A stretch of DNA of 64,000 nt, taken from Beta vulgaris subsp. vulgaris (Eukaryota > Streptophyta > Magnoliopsida > Caryophyllales > Amaranthaceae). The DNA lies in NCBI RefSeq assembly GCF_026745355.1, contig NC_079205.1, positions 6,305,001 through 6,369,000 of the forward strand, given 5' to 3'. Position numbers and translations under genes: made by a program. Positions 54,601 to 63,200 of the stretch are shown piece by piece; the first letter of the stretch is position 1, and every line of letters starts with the position of its first letter. Below the pieces are notes generated by a model. The model ran no database searches. It was not told the DNA's origin and saw only the letters and a program-made list of their open reading frames with translations.

Positions 54601-57115
54601 GACTAACGACGATTAATGTTGTTAGTCATTAAGGGAATTTGGGTATATTATCGTGAAAATGAGGGGTACCCGTGTATTTTCAAAAGTGCGAAGGTGCCTC
54701 GTGAATTTTCTGAAAACTTGCGGTTACTTGGTGAAAAAAACCGATATTTTTTTAAGGTAAGATGAACATCCCTTGTACAAGTGGTGAGGAGAAATTCGAG
54801 AACCCGCTTTGCAAGGGATAAGAATCGAACCCTTGTCACAAGGTAAAGGAGGGTCTCCAACCAACTAAGCCGACCTTGATCCATTAACTGCTCCATAATA
54901 GTGGACTCACGTACACTGAGACTTTTAGCTTATAAAGGTATTTGAGCTTATTCTATCTTGGCTATGCTGAAATAATACTACTTACCTTTGGAATATACAA
55001 AGTTACCCAAATAAGTAAAAATTACCATTAAAATAAGGGCTTTTCTAACCTATGCACCTAGTGCAAAGGTTAAGCCTTATCTATTCAATAAATTAATTAA
55101 CTAAAAATATAATATCCTTCCTACAATTATGCTAAATATATATAAATTACAATTTTGATTTGATTAAAAGAAAACATAAAATATACATTAATAAGGAAAC
55201 TAACTATTAAGCATAATTATAGGGAAGATATAGTATTTTAGTTAATCAATTTGTTTAATAATAGATAAGGCTTAACCTTTGCACTAGGTGCATAGGTTAG
55301 AAAAACCCTTAAAATAATTATAGTTACCTAAATATAACCAAAGTTGCATTTTAATATTAAAATTTGTGAATTAATGATTAGAAAGTTAAACATAAAATAC
55401 TATAATAAAGACAAATATAATAGTTTATCATTAGAGATGTCAGGAAAAATAATAGAAAAAAAATATAGAGAACACGACAAAATAAGAAAGCACTTGCGAA
55501 TGTCACCACCTAACCCCGATACATACATCATTTTATTTTTTAAATTCTGTTTTGGGGTTCTCTTTTCGGGATTCTCGTGATAATAAGAATTTCTTCAGAT
55601 CGCCTTTGCATAGAATCACTCACCCAGAGGTCCACCATACATCATTTTATGACTATCTACCACACCAGAAAACTTTGTAGTTGTACACCCTCCATTTTTT
55701 TTTGTATTGCTACATTTTTCTTAAATGGTTATTTCTTTTTGATTGCTACATTGTTTAATCTTTCCTTATTTGAGATATTTGGCAGACAAAAAGTAATATT
55801 ATTATTTGTTTTTCTCTGTTTCCACCAAAAAGTACTATTTTTTTCACTTTTTCCCATTATCTTACACTAAATGGGTCAAAAAGTACCCTTCAAAAAGTTT
55901 AAAAGTGACATTCCATAAACTCGTGTGCATAACACAAAGTAGGAATTAAAAAGAAACAGAGGGAGTATGATAGTATATCAGATGTGTGGGGTCCAACGTT
56001 CGTCGTTCTCACGTTTCAGCAAATCAATGCTACAAGTACCTCATATAATTATCCCATCCAATGTTATTAATTAAAATTTTGATCCGAACCTTATGATCCT
56101 ACGATTCTATGATCCGGAATTACCTTTTCAACCCGGATTCTACGTAGAATCTTAATTTGATAGGATCTTTCGATCATATATATCCAACTACCAAAATTCA
56201 CATGGTAGGATCATAACACGATTCCACAATCCTATAATTGTACGATGCGACTCTATATAAAATAATTACAAATATTATCTTTCTCCTATTAAATTTTGGT
56301 CATTGTTACTTGAATCTTAGAGTATTAAACTACTATCACCATTCAGGAATGACGAATGTCATTATTGATGTGTGGAAAGTTTTAACATGAGTCTTCTTAC
56401 AACATAGCATAATTATGACTAATTTAATTTACCCTATGTTGTATTCATGATCCTACGATCCAATCCTGTCGATTTGATCCTACCCACCCTTACTATTCAT
56501 AAAATAATGTGATCCCATCCCATGAATTCATCAAAGACTAAATCTTGAAATTATTTTTCTCATTAATTAACTTTAGAGTCCTTCTGTTTCATACTACCAG
56601 GTCCTTTTGAAATTTTGATTGACTTCCCTTATGATAAAAATTTAATGAACATGGAGGATATCAACGGGAAGAAACCTCTTGATTATGCAGCAGCAAAAGG
56701 TAACGTAGATCTCATCAGTTGGATCTTAAAGTCGTTTGATATGAGGAATAATGCCCCCTATGCTTGGATTGAGGCCTGCAAAAGTGGCCATATGGATGCT
56801 TTTCTCGTGCTCATGAACAGCTGTTATGATTTTGGAAAGCTTTGTGTTGAACAAAAAAATACACCACTACACCACATGAGATTACAAACTAGAGAGCAAT
56901 ACCAGACATTACTTGACATTCCACTGATCGGGCAGCTTAAGAATTTACGAGATTCAGATGATGCAACGCCATTGCATAGAGCCATTGAACGAGCAGACAT
57001 CGTCTTCGTTGAACTGTTGCTAGGGGCTCCTGATATTGATTGGGATACAAAGGACAAGAATGGTGAAACGGCCATGAATTTGCTGGCAAAGCGACGTGAT
57101 GAACTCCCTGATTGG
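35508..57115 (+). CDS. Ankyrin gene 2: ankyrin-repeat (ACD6/ITN1-like) protein, 3 exons seen, PGG exon not in window
   Basis: Exons are 35508-36153, 46971-47570 and 56601-57115. Phases agree (1, 1, 0) and 587 codons are open. Exon 1 and exon 3 are paralogues of gene 1 exons 1 and 4; exon 2 has the same position and phases as gene 1 exons 2 and 3. After exon 3 the family expects a PGG membrane exon, as in gene 1. None is visible up to 64000; instead a Gypsy/LINE nest fills the rest. The gene is either continued outside the window or has lost its membrane domain. The predicted function, membrane-linked ankyrin signalling in defence or stress, is by family only. Confidence 0.85.
36460..36714. 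mobile_element. hAT-type MITE
   Basis: Ends TAGAGCTGATCAT and (complement of right) TAGAGGTGATCAT. Flanks GGAGAAAA (36452-36459) and GGAGAAAC (36715-36722) agree at 7 of 8 positions. Non-coding, GGCCCG/CGGGCC-rich. Confidence 0.85.
36776..37458. mobile_element. Foldback (TIR) element with internal minisatellite
   Basis: The left arm (36776-36870) and complement of the right arm (37375-37458) share AGTACTATTATACCCTT / TGTACTATTATATCCTT and the ATCGCCC words. The centre holds the CATGGACACAAC minisatellite. No duplication was read; long arms suggest a Mutator-like origin. Confidence 0.7.
37035..37216. repeat. Minisatellite of CCATGGACACAAC units
   Basis: At least five degenerate copies of CATGGACACAACGTCTGG-like units of about 30-35 bases. 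Several meet as palindromes (GTTGTGTCCATGGACGCAAC). Overlapping ORFs in both strands are artefacts of this repeat. Confidence 0.85.
37917..38494 (+). mobile_element. Possible Helitron, first member of a tandem array
   Basis: Starts TCTCTATTATATAAGGGAAG, the same 5' end as Helitron copy A. It ends at CTAG (38491-38494), right before the next unit. The interior differs from copies A-C, and its 3' hairpin is not the GCACGC type, so it may be another subfamily or a chimera. Confidence 0.45.
38495..39022 (+). mobile_element. Non-autonomous Helitron, copy B (tandem)
   Basis: 528 bases ending CGACGCAAGCATCGCGTGC, a short spacer and CTAG. Closely related to copy A (3060-3566) and copy C. The next copy begins directly after its CTAG. 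Confidence 0.8.
39023..39549 (+). mobile_element. Non-autonomous Helitron, copy C (tandem)
   Basis: 527 bases, same orientation as copy B and head-to-tail with it, ending CGCATCGCGTGC, spacer, CTAG. The following DNA is a pure TA microsatellite. Confidence 0.8.
39550..39645. repeat. (TA)n microsatellite at the Helitron 3' end
   Basis: About 95 bases of nearly uninterrupted TA, directly after the CTAG of copy C. The start of copies B and C is also TATATATATA, so the run may have expanded from a Helitron start. Confidence 0.95.
39810..40738. mobile_element. Foldback (TIR) DNA element, long arms
   Basis: The left arm (39810-40000) and complement of the right arm (40530-40738) align over about 200 bases, for example CTCAACACC, CTTATAGC, CCAAAGTACG and GATTCTTAATTTT. 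The interior is non-coding and CT-rich. Duplication not resolved; probably Mutator-like. Confidence 0.8.
41101..41222 (-). mobile_element. tRNA-derived SINE, copy 1
   Basis: Minus strand: TAATTGGAGGCTCTGC, then the B-box-like AGGGTTCAATTCC, ending GGGATATTCATCTCACCTTA before an A-rich end. It is the same family as 54747-54877, sharing CAAGGGTTC, TTGCAAAG and TTCATCT.ACCTTA. Confidence 0.75.
41223..42299. other. Intronic stretch without gene
   Basis: Contains GGATCTAGATCTAGATC-type words (41260-41400). Four spaced repeats of the phrase ATGGTGAA (42130-42235) resemble the region before the SINE at 54640-54740. Possibly a decayed DNA element; borders not found. Confidence 0.4.
42300..46655 (+). 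pseudogene. L1-type LINE, nearly full length but heavily broken
   Basis: In order on the plus strand. ORF1 region: YWGAAVICYVLGIKPPFRNF, and a CCHC knuckle CTDCKGVGHNTE with a stop replacing the residue before the last C. Endonuclease: NVRGLNSPNKHG, IIGGDFNNVLNVNERIGS, ISNHSPCVVKL. Reverse transcriptase: FNGGTCGFFKGKKGLRQRDP and HLIFADDLMLF. Tail: YLGVPITCRRLTKCDCDVL, then zf-RVT. Many stops and frameshifts are present. The 3' end is an ACCAAAAAAGC stretch near 46645. It lies about 315 bases before exon 2 of gene 2, in sense orientation. Confidence 0.9.
46971..47570 (+). CDS. Ankyrin gene 2, exon 2
   Basis: 200 codons, open, phase 1 to phase 1. Acceptor GGTTTTCTAG at 46970 and donor GGCCAG|GTAAAT at 47571. 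It encodes EQVGILLLHKYPQLFEARDS, LHHWARNGEKALESL, DNPLHCAAAIRGNVEVVKLL, GQTPLYVALDYDKEDVATYL and GPLFLAVERRLDEAVGHMV, all ankyrin-like. It corresponds in position and phase to the duplicated exons 2 and 3 of gene 1. The reading frame begins well upstream of the first internal start codon. Confidence 0.9.
47597..47967. mobile_element. Mutator-like MITE next to the exon 2 donor
   Basis: The two halves form a long foldback. ATAAGTCAACTTTTACGCAG pairs with the complement of the right arm ATAAGTTAACCTTTGTTC. Shared words include TTTTAACCTGTTTGT and GGTTACTTATGATA. The right end AATAATTTTTCC matches the family at 8894-9164. It begins about 27 bases after the splice donor. Left edge approximate. Confidence 0.75.
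49102..50010 (-). pseudogene. LINE 3' fragment with RNase H domain
   Basis: Minus strand: a zf-RVT part with PCALCKNYTGTMDHI, then an RNase H part, LKINSNGFVKDPSAATGVTI, RDHLSDLFQATTFN and FVAETTTLHQGLILA. A 3' UTR follows and ends in an A-rich tail (T run 49102-49108 on plus). RNase H domains of this type sit at the end of some plant LINEs. The rest of the element is missing. Confidence 0.8.
51020..52680. mobile_element. Non-autonomous hAT element nested in the Gypsy remnant
   Basis: Ends TAGGCCTGTCAATCAGGT... and ...TTTTGCCAGGCCTA. A perfect 8-bp duplication CCCTCGAG flanks it (51012-51019, 52681-52688). Subterminal DNA is full of CGGGTTCGGGTC/GGTCAACCTGA words. The centre is an A-rich repeat block and a GA microsatellite (about 52223-52270). 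No transposase. Confidence 0.92.
51538..52130. repeat. A-rich tandem block (CGAAATAAAATAGCATAAAAAA units)
   Basis: Degenerate tandem units combining GAAATAAAATAGC and ATAAAAAAACG. The long phenylalanine-rich ORFs on the minus strand here are artefacts of this composition. Confidence 0.85.
54106..54746. other. GC-rich low-complexity segment, probably part of a DNA element
   Basis: C-rich on the left (CCCCAGCCCCCTCCCC), G-rich on the right (GGGGGTGGGGGAGTGGGGG), like the arms of a foldback. It includes two copies of a 49-base unit starting GAAAATCGATATGGGTGG (54361 and 54410). A telomere-like TTTAGGGTTAGGGTTAGGG run lies near 54529-54551. It interrupts the Gypsy RT. Confidence 0.5.
54747..54877 (-). 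mobile_element. tRNA-derived SINE, copy 2
   Basis: Minus strand: A-box-like CGGCTTAGTTGGTTGGAGAC, B-box-like AGGGTTCGATTCTT, then GCAAAGCGGGTTCTCG and a 3' end GGGATGTTCATCTTACCTTA with an A tail (T run on plus, 54747-54753). Better preserved than copy 1 at 41101. Confidence 0.8.
55037..55308. mobile_element. Mutator-like MITE with perfect 9-bp duplication
   Basis: Long inverted repeats begin GGGCTTTTCTAACC / GGGTTTTTCTAACC and share TATGCACCTAGTGCAAAGG. TTAAAATAA is present on both sides (55028-55036, 55309-55317). 272 bases, non-coding. Confidence 0.95.
55686..55965. mobile_element. Stowaway-like MITE (decayed)
   Basis: Left CACCCTCCATTTTTTTT, complement of right CTCCCTCTGTTTCTTTTT, TA at both borders. 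Interior non-coding. Confidence 0.5.
56601..57115 (+). CDS. Ankyrin gene 2, exon 3 (C-terminal ankyrin repeats)
   Basis: Acceptor ATACTACCAG at 56600, donor GATTGG|GTAAG at 57116, entering in phase 1 and leaving in phase 0. It encodes GPFEILIDFPYDKNLMNMED, NGKKPLDYAAAKGNVDLISW, AWIEACKSGHMDAFLVLM, TPLHRAIERADIVFVELLL and NGETAMNLLAKRRDELPDW. It is the paralogue of gene 1 exon 4, ending at the same W|GT position that precedes the PGG exon there. Confidence 0.92.
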
Positions 57116-57779
57116 GTAAGTATTAAATCTTCAACGATGAATTTTTGCATGTACAGATTTGATGAGTTATGAGGTTTAGGTTGAGAACATACTATCAAAA
57201 TGCTTCTTTTTGTAAAATGAAAACAGGTTTTGCATGTACATAATTGATGGGTTTGAGAATATACTAGCAAAATGTGAGAAAAAAAAATCTAAGAGTTTGT
57301 TGGTTATATGTTTTATGTCGTTTCAATTTTCTATGCATTTTCAGGTCTAAACAAAGTACTATAGAGTAGAGATACCTATATTCTTCATCTGATTTATAAT
57401 TTACTCATACTATATATTCATTTTCTTTAATTTAGTTAATTATATTGTTATATTTCCCATTATTTTTATACTGTAACATACATGTTCAGCTAGTGTCGTC
57501 AGGCGAGAATAATAAGTACATATTTTTTTACATCAGGAAATGATAAAGTAGTTGAAACTAAAAAGAAAGCAACTGAAATGTAAGATTTGATACTTATAAG
57601 TTATCTGAATGCAAGACAGCTTTGGTAAAACTATTTGTTTAAGTAGCTTTTAGAAACTCTTTATGGATATATAAAAAGAATATAAGTTGAAAAACTAGAT
57701 AGAAAGACGGTTTCATGTCCTTATTTTCATCTCAAATTAGTGCAACGCACTATCAGGCCATTTGTCAAGCTCATGTATG
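57116..57779 (+). other. Start of the last intron of ankyrin gene 2
   Basis: AT-rich DNA following the GTAAG donor. I searched by eye for a PGG-type exon ([11 protein letters not shown]...PGG) here and further on and found none. Confidence 0.6.
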
Positions 57780-58137
57780 CTAGACGCAAGAGGGGGGTAG
57801 CACAGAGAATGATTAGTTATGTATTCTATTATAAGATCGATATTATGAGGTTTCAAGATGAGTGGGAGAAAGAGTGTAACCTGACATTCTGTTAGGGAAA
57901 AGGGTGAGGTGTCTTTAGTTATCAGAGTGCGTGGGAATTGAGAATAAAAGGGGAAGAGAGGAGTGAGAAAATCATCCAGAGAGTCGTTGTTTAGTAGTAT
58001 TGCAGTTGGGAGAGACTGGGCCTCTCAAATGCTCATTTATCTTGTTTTCTCACTTTGCTATTGAATCAATCACCCTTCCTACTTTACCTTATGTGTTTGT
58101 TTAGCCATTTTCGAACATTAATCTGCCCGGTGGTAAC
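57780..58137 (+). repeat. Probable 5' LTR (partial) of the second Gypsy element
   Basis: A stretch ending CCCGGTGGTAACA is followed by ACTAGTATAAGAGCACC (58150-58166), a degraded form of the initiator-Met primer site. The left edge is not resolved, because the 3' LTR is not in view. Confidence 0.4.
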
Positions 58138-60213
58138 AAAAGCATTGCAACTAGTATAAGAGCACCGATCATGGCACCCTTAAACGCTTCACAAAGGTTG
58201 GATCCAGTAGAGGAAAGGTTGACTAACCTCGAGCAGTCAATCTCGAAGAAGGAGGACGCAGCAATGGAGAGAGCAATCTTTGTTTTGATCGCATCCATGG
58301 GGTAATCCTTGATGGAGCAGATCCAGGAGGGACACACTAACGTGTTAAATAAACTAGGAGAAGACTTGAAGCCCTTTGCGATTCGATTGGAGGGGAGGTT
58401 AGGGCGAACCAAAAAGAATCTAGGGGTGGAGGTCAATCAGTTGAGGGAGAATTAACTGAAATTTCAGGAAGAAATTCGGACGGTTGTTTCTAACCTCCAG
58501 AACTAGATTCAGACGGAGGCTGATTCTCATTTCACCGACATAGGCCACTCTTGGCGGTCATAATGTGGACTCGAAGGGTCTTGTGGTCCTCAAGCTAATG
58601 ATCCCCGTTTCGCCGATATAGCCAACTTTGGTGGACACAATGGAGGGCTCGAGGGGTTTGGAGGGTTCCATGCAATTGATGGGGGCTTCACCGGGAGCCA
58701 AAGGTGGACCCAACTGAGGAAATGGACCAGGGGTAGTAATTGGCGCTACCGGAAGTTAGACACACTGATTTTTCATGGGCGGGGTCAGGCGGAGTGATTT
58801 TAGAAGTGGAATATTATTTTTCGTTCTACCGCTTGTCGGAGGAAGAGAGGTTATAGGTCGTTGTGGTGGCAATAAAGGGAGATGCCTTTCGCCAGTGGCA
58901 GTGGGAGAACAAAAGACACCACAAATGGTTGTGGGCTGACCTAAAAACCTTCGTCTTGCGACAATTCCGACCAGAGCATGCCGGTTCATTTTATGAACAG
59001 TAGTGGCTGGCTGGCGACAAACCAAACAACCAATGTACCAAAGTATAGAAAGAGGTTTATAGAGATGGCTGCTCCCTTGGAGCGAATCCCGGAGAATATT
59101 TTAATCAGTTAGTTAATCAACGGGCTAAAAGAGGAAGTAAAGGTTGGGCGACTGCTATCTCCACCGGCGGATTTATCCACTAAGGTATCTTTAAATTATG
59201 TGATTTACCTTTCTAGTCCTAAAACGATGAAATTGGTAGGAAAAATTGGAGATTATGAGGTAATAGTGATGATTGATCCCGGAGCTACCCATAACTTTAT
59301 TTCACTTCTCACGGTAGAGAAGTTGGGCATCCAAGTGATGGGGTTTGGAGGATTTGGAGTCTCGTTGGGAAATGGTGAGGCTATTAGAGGTTCGGGAATA
59401 TGTAAGCAAGTTCGAGTAGTGTTGAATGGAGATGTGGAGGTGCAGGAGGATATTTTACCACTCGAACTAGGGAACTCTAACTTCATTCTTGGGGTACAGT
59501 GGCTCGAAAAACTTAGTGTATGTTGTAGTGAATAACTGGAAAATGCAGATTATGAACTATAAGGTGGAGGGACAGTTATCTGTCTTAAGGGAGATCCAAT
59601 TTTGGCTTGATCAAGGGTTTCTTACACGCCATGATACGTTCCTTATAGAGTGAAGGGAGAGGATTCTAGGTAGAAGTCAATCAAGTGCAAAGTGAAGAGG
59701 GAATAGAATAAAAAGGACAACGTGAGGTGCAACCAGATGTTGGAGAAATTGTTCACAGAATTTCATGGGGTTTTTTCCACTCCATAGGGTCTGCCTTCCC
59801 ACCATGGGAATGAACACACCATCATACTCAAGGATGGAAGCAACTCATAAGTGTTTTTCCCTACCGGTATCCGTAATTTCAAAATAATGAAATTCAGAAG
59901 CTCATTAAGGAGATGTTGGCTGCTAAAATCATAGTGCATTCGACAAGTTCGTTCTCTAGCTCGGTTGTATTGGTGAAGAAAAAGATGGGCCGTGGCAGTT
60001 CTGTGTGGATTATCGGGCGGTTAACAAGTAGACCGTACCGAATAAATACCCCATCCCCGTAATTCATTAACTCTTAGCTGTATTACATGGGCCTGTAATA
60101 TTAACAAAGTTAGATTTGAAGGCGGGATATCACTAAATTCTTGTTAGACCCGAGGATACCCATAAAATAGCATTTCGCACTCAGAAGGGCCATTATGAGT
60201 TTAATCGGTACCA
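58138..60213 (+). pseudogene. Ty3/Gypsy remnant: gag, protease, start of reverse transcriptase
   Basis: Gag part: LNASQRLDPVEERLTNLEQS with several stops. Protease (59200-59535): VMIDPGATHNFISLLTVEKL ... NFILGVQWLEKLSV, the retropepsin layout. The usual DSGATHNF reads DPGATHNF. RT start: EFHGVFSTP, HEHTI-like NEHTIILKDGS, and FRTQKGHYEFNR at the very end, where the sequence stops inside a conserved RT motif and a LINE begins. The element follows gene 2 exon 3. Confidence 0.85.
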
Positions 60214-63200
60214 CCTACAACACACCACCAAGGCTTTAACAAAACAACACTTTAAAGCCAAAACAAACAACTACCAAAAAATAAAACACACTACATACAT
60301 TCAACTCCTAGATGTTTAAACCAACTCATATCTGCCTCAAACCATTTCTCATCTATGAAGTTTCTAACTCTACTCAGAACATGCGTCGATGAATGTCTTG
60401 TACAACCACATTAGGCTTCCTGACTGCAGCATTCCACACAGCATGACATCTCGTTCTCCAGATGAAGTAAACCATAGCAGAGAGGATAACATAGCACACC
60501 TTTGAATTGAATTTCCTCCCCTACTTTTTCCAGATGATACACACATTCTCATTACTGCTCATTGTGATGTCAATCCATCTCATGATCGCCTGACAAATCC
60601 TACAAATACCGAGGAATCTAAAGAACACATGCTGACAGGTTTTCACTTCAATATTACACATCTCACATAGATCATTATGACACACTCCAACATTTAACAA
60701 AGAATCTCTTGTTTTCAATTTTACCGTCATTAACATCCATGCTATAAATAAATGTTTCCTGTGGCCCTTTTAACCACTTATAACCCTCCTTAACAGAGTA
60801 CTTCTTGTCTCCATTTAGCCATTTGTCATCCTGACAAGCAATTATAAACACATTTTTAGTTTTGCAAATGGCTTTCCGCACCCAAATGCAAGAGACAGGA
60901 GGAGTATACTCCCATCAGTTTTCCTCTTTAATGTATACACAATGCACTCGTTTGATCCATAAGACATCATCTTTATAAGCCACCTGCCAAATGTATTTTC
61001 CTATGGCTGTTGTATTCCAAATGATACAGTCCTGTAACCCCAATACACTATACTTCTTTGCCTATAAATCCAATCCCATGCCAGAGGTGAAGAATTATTT
61101 TCCCTTCCCACAAGAATGTTATACATAATTGAATGATTCTTTACATGACACCTTTAGGCAATAGAAAGACTTGTGCCCAATAGGTGTGTATACTCATTAA
61201 AACAACATTCACCAACACAGATCTTACAACATATGACAAGTGTCTGGAACTCCAGCATAAAATTCTCTTATGAACTCTATCTATTAACACATCACAATCA
61301 GCTTTTCCTATTGTTTTTGAAGTAATAGGCACTCAAAGGTATCTAAAAGGAAATAAACCTTTCTTATACCTAGTAATCTGCAACATTCTTTGATGTATAT
61401 CCTCCTCTACATTCCCATAATAAATTGTTGTCTTTTCGAGGATTGCATTCAACCCGGAAACTTGAGCAAAAGCTTTTAATGTTCTAACTAGCAAAATTAT
61501 TGATGTATATCACCTTTACTGAACAGCATCAAGCCATCGGCAAAAATAAGGTGAGTTAACCCAAGCTAACTGCATCTATAATGAAAAGAAAAGGTACTTT
61601 CTTGCTCATTTTTTTCATAAGTCTAGAAAAGTATTCCATGGCCATCACAAAGATTAATGAAGAGATAGGATCTCCTTGTCTCAATCCTTTCTTCCCTTGA
61701 AAATAACCACATGTCTCACCATATATGCTTAGGGAAAAGGAGACGCTAGTAATGCATTCCATTATCCATCTAATAAACTGCTCAGGTCTTATAACCCCAC
61801 TAACAACTCCTTAATAAAACTCCAATTCAAAGAATAATAAGAATTTCTTAAATCAACCTTCAAAGTGCACCTAGGAGGTTGAATTATCCTTCTGTAATGC
61901 TTAAGCATATCTTGACATATCAAGATATAATATATGCATTATCACCCTATTACCTACAAAGGCACTTCGAACTTCATATATAATACTACTTAACACCCAT
62001 TTCAATATATTACTCATCATTTTAGAAATAATTTTGTAAAGAACATTGCAACAGGCAATTGGACGAAATTGGGAAACATCACAAGGGTGATCTACCCTAG
62101 GAATGAGGTAAAGGTTGTAGCATTTACCTCCTTCAGTAACTTGCCAGTTTGAAAAAACTTCAGGACAACCTGAGTGACTTCATTCGCAACACTAGGCCAT
62201 GCTTTTTATAAAAAATAAGTTGTTGTAGCCATCAAGCCCAGGGGATTTATTGTCATTAATACCACATAAAGCATCTTTCACATCCACACTAGTGAAAGGT
62301 GCATGCACATAATAAATGTTGTTGCTCCCTAGTTAACACTCTTCCTTCTTGAATTATTGTCATACTTACATGAGCCTCAACCTGCACCTGAGTTCCAAGC
62401 AAAGTCTAATAATAGTGAATAAAAGCAACTTCAATGCTTCCTCTATCTTCCTGCCAGACCCCCAGAGTATCCATAATTCTACATAATTGATTCTGCATTC
62501 TTCTCTTTTCAAGCAAGCGTGGAAATATCTAGTATTCATATCACCACTATTTATCCAATCTTGCTTAACCTTCTGTTGTAAAAAGCTATTTCTAGCTTGA
62601 TTAAGCTCATTGTATTTCCTCCTAACTTCTACTTCCTGACTATATAGATCTCTCATGTCAAGCTCTAGATGAATTTGCTATTGAACATTCAATAAGCATT
62701 TCAAAGCTTCATCAGCTACATTCTCTATATTTGAGAATTTTTGTTTATTAAATATCTTCAACACTCCTTTAATTAAGTTTCTTGAGCTTCCTGACTACTC
62801 TATACATGGGAAAACTTTGCTAATCTTCACCCGACACTCTCTGCATTGTGCTAAAAAAACCTCATGTTAAGTCCACATATTATAAAACCTAAAAGCCTTA
62901 GGTTTCTTGTCAATCTGATTCTTCAGTCTGATCACACAGGGACAATGATCAGATATGTTTTCAGGGAGGAAACCTGCCACAGCATTTTCAAACATATTAT
63001 CCCAATCATCATTTTCCACCACTTTATCTATTCTAGAAAATACTTTATCCTCCCCTTCTTATTTATTGCTCCAAGTAAAAAAAAAAAAAGGATCAGATGT
63101 AGGCTATGTTTAGTTCACCTGAGATTTTCTGATCTGAACTTATCTGATCTGATCTTAACTTATTTTTTCTTATCTGATATGATCTGATCTGAACTGATCT

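Larger units (their letters stand above)
47571..56600 (+). other. Intron 2 of ankyrin gene 2 (9.0 kb), transposon-filled
   Basis: Donor GTAAAT, acceptor ATACTACCAG at 56600. It contains a Mutator-like MITE, a LINE 3' fragment, a Gypsy remnant split by a hAT element, a SINE, a MITE with perfect duplication and a Stowaway-like element. Stretches with nothing named: 47968-49101, 50011-50700, 55309-55685 and 55966-56600. The last repeats ATGATCCTACGATT-type words near 56090 and 56445. Confidence 0.8.

Noticed and set aside
56824..57270. 148-codon minus-strand ORF over gene 2 exon 3
   Set aside because: Antisense shadow of the ankyrin exon; low-complexity content and no domain.
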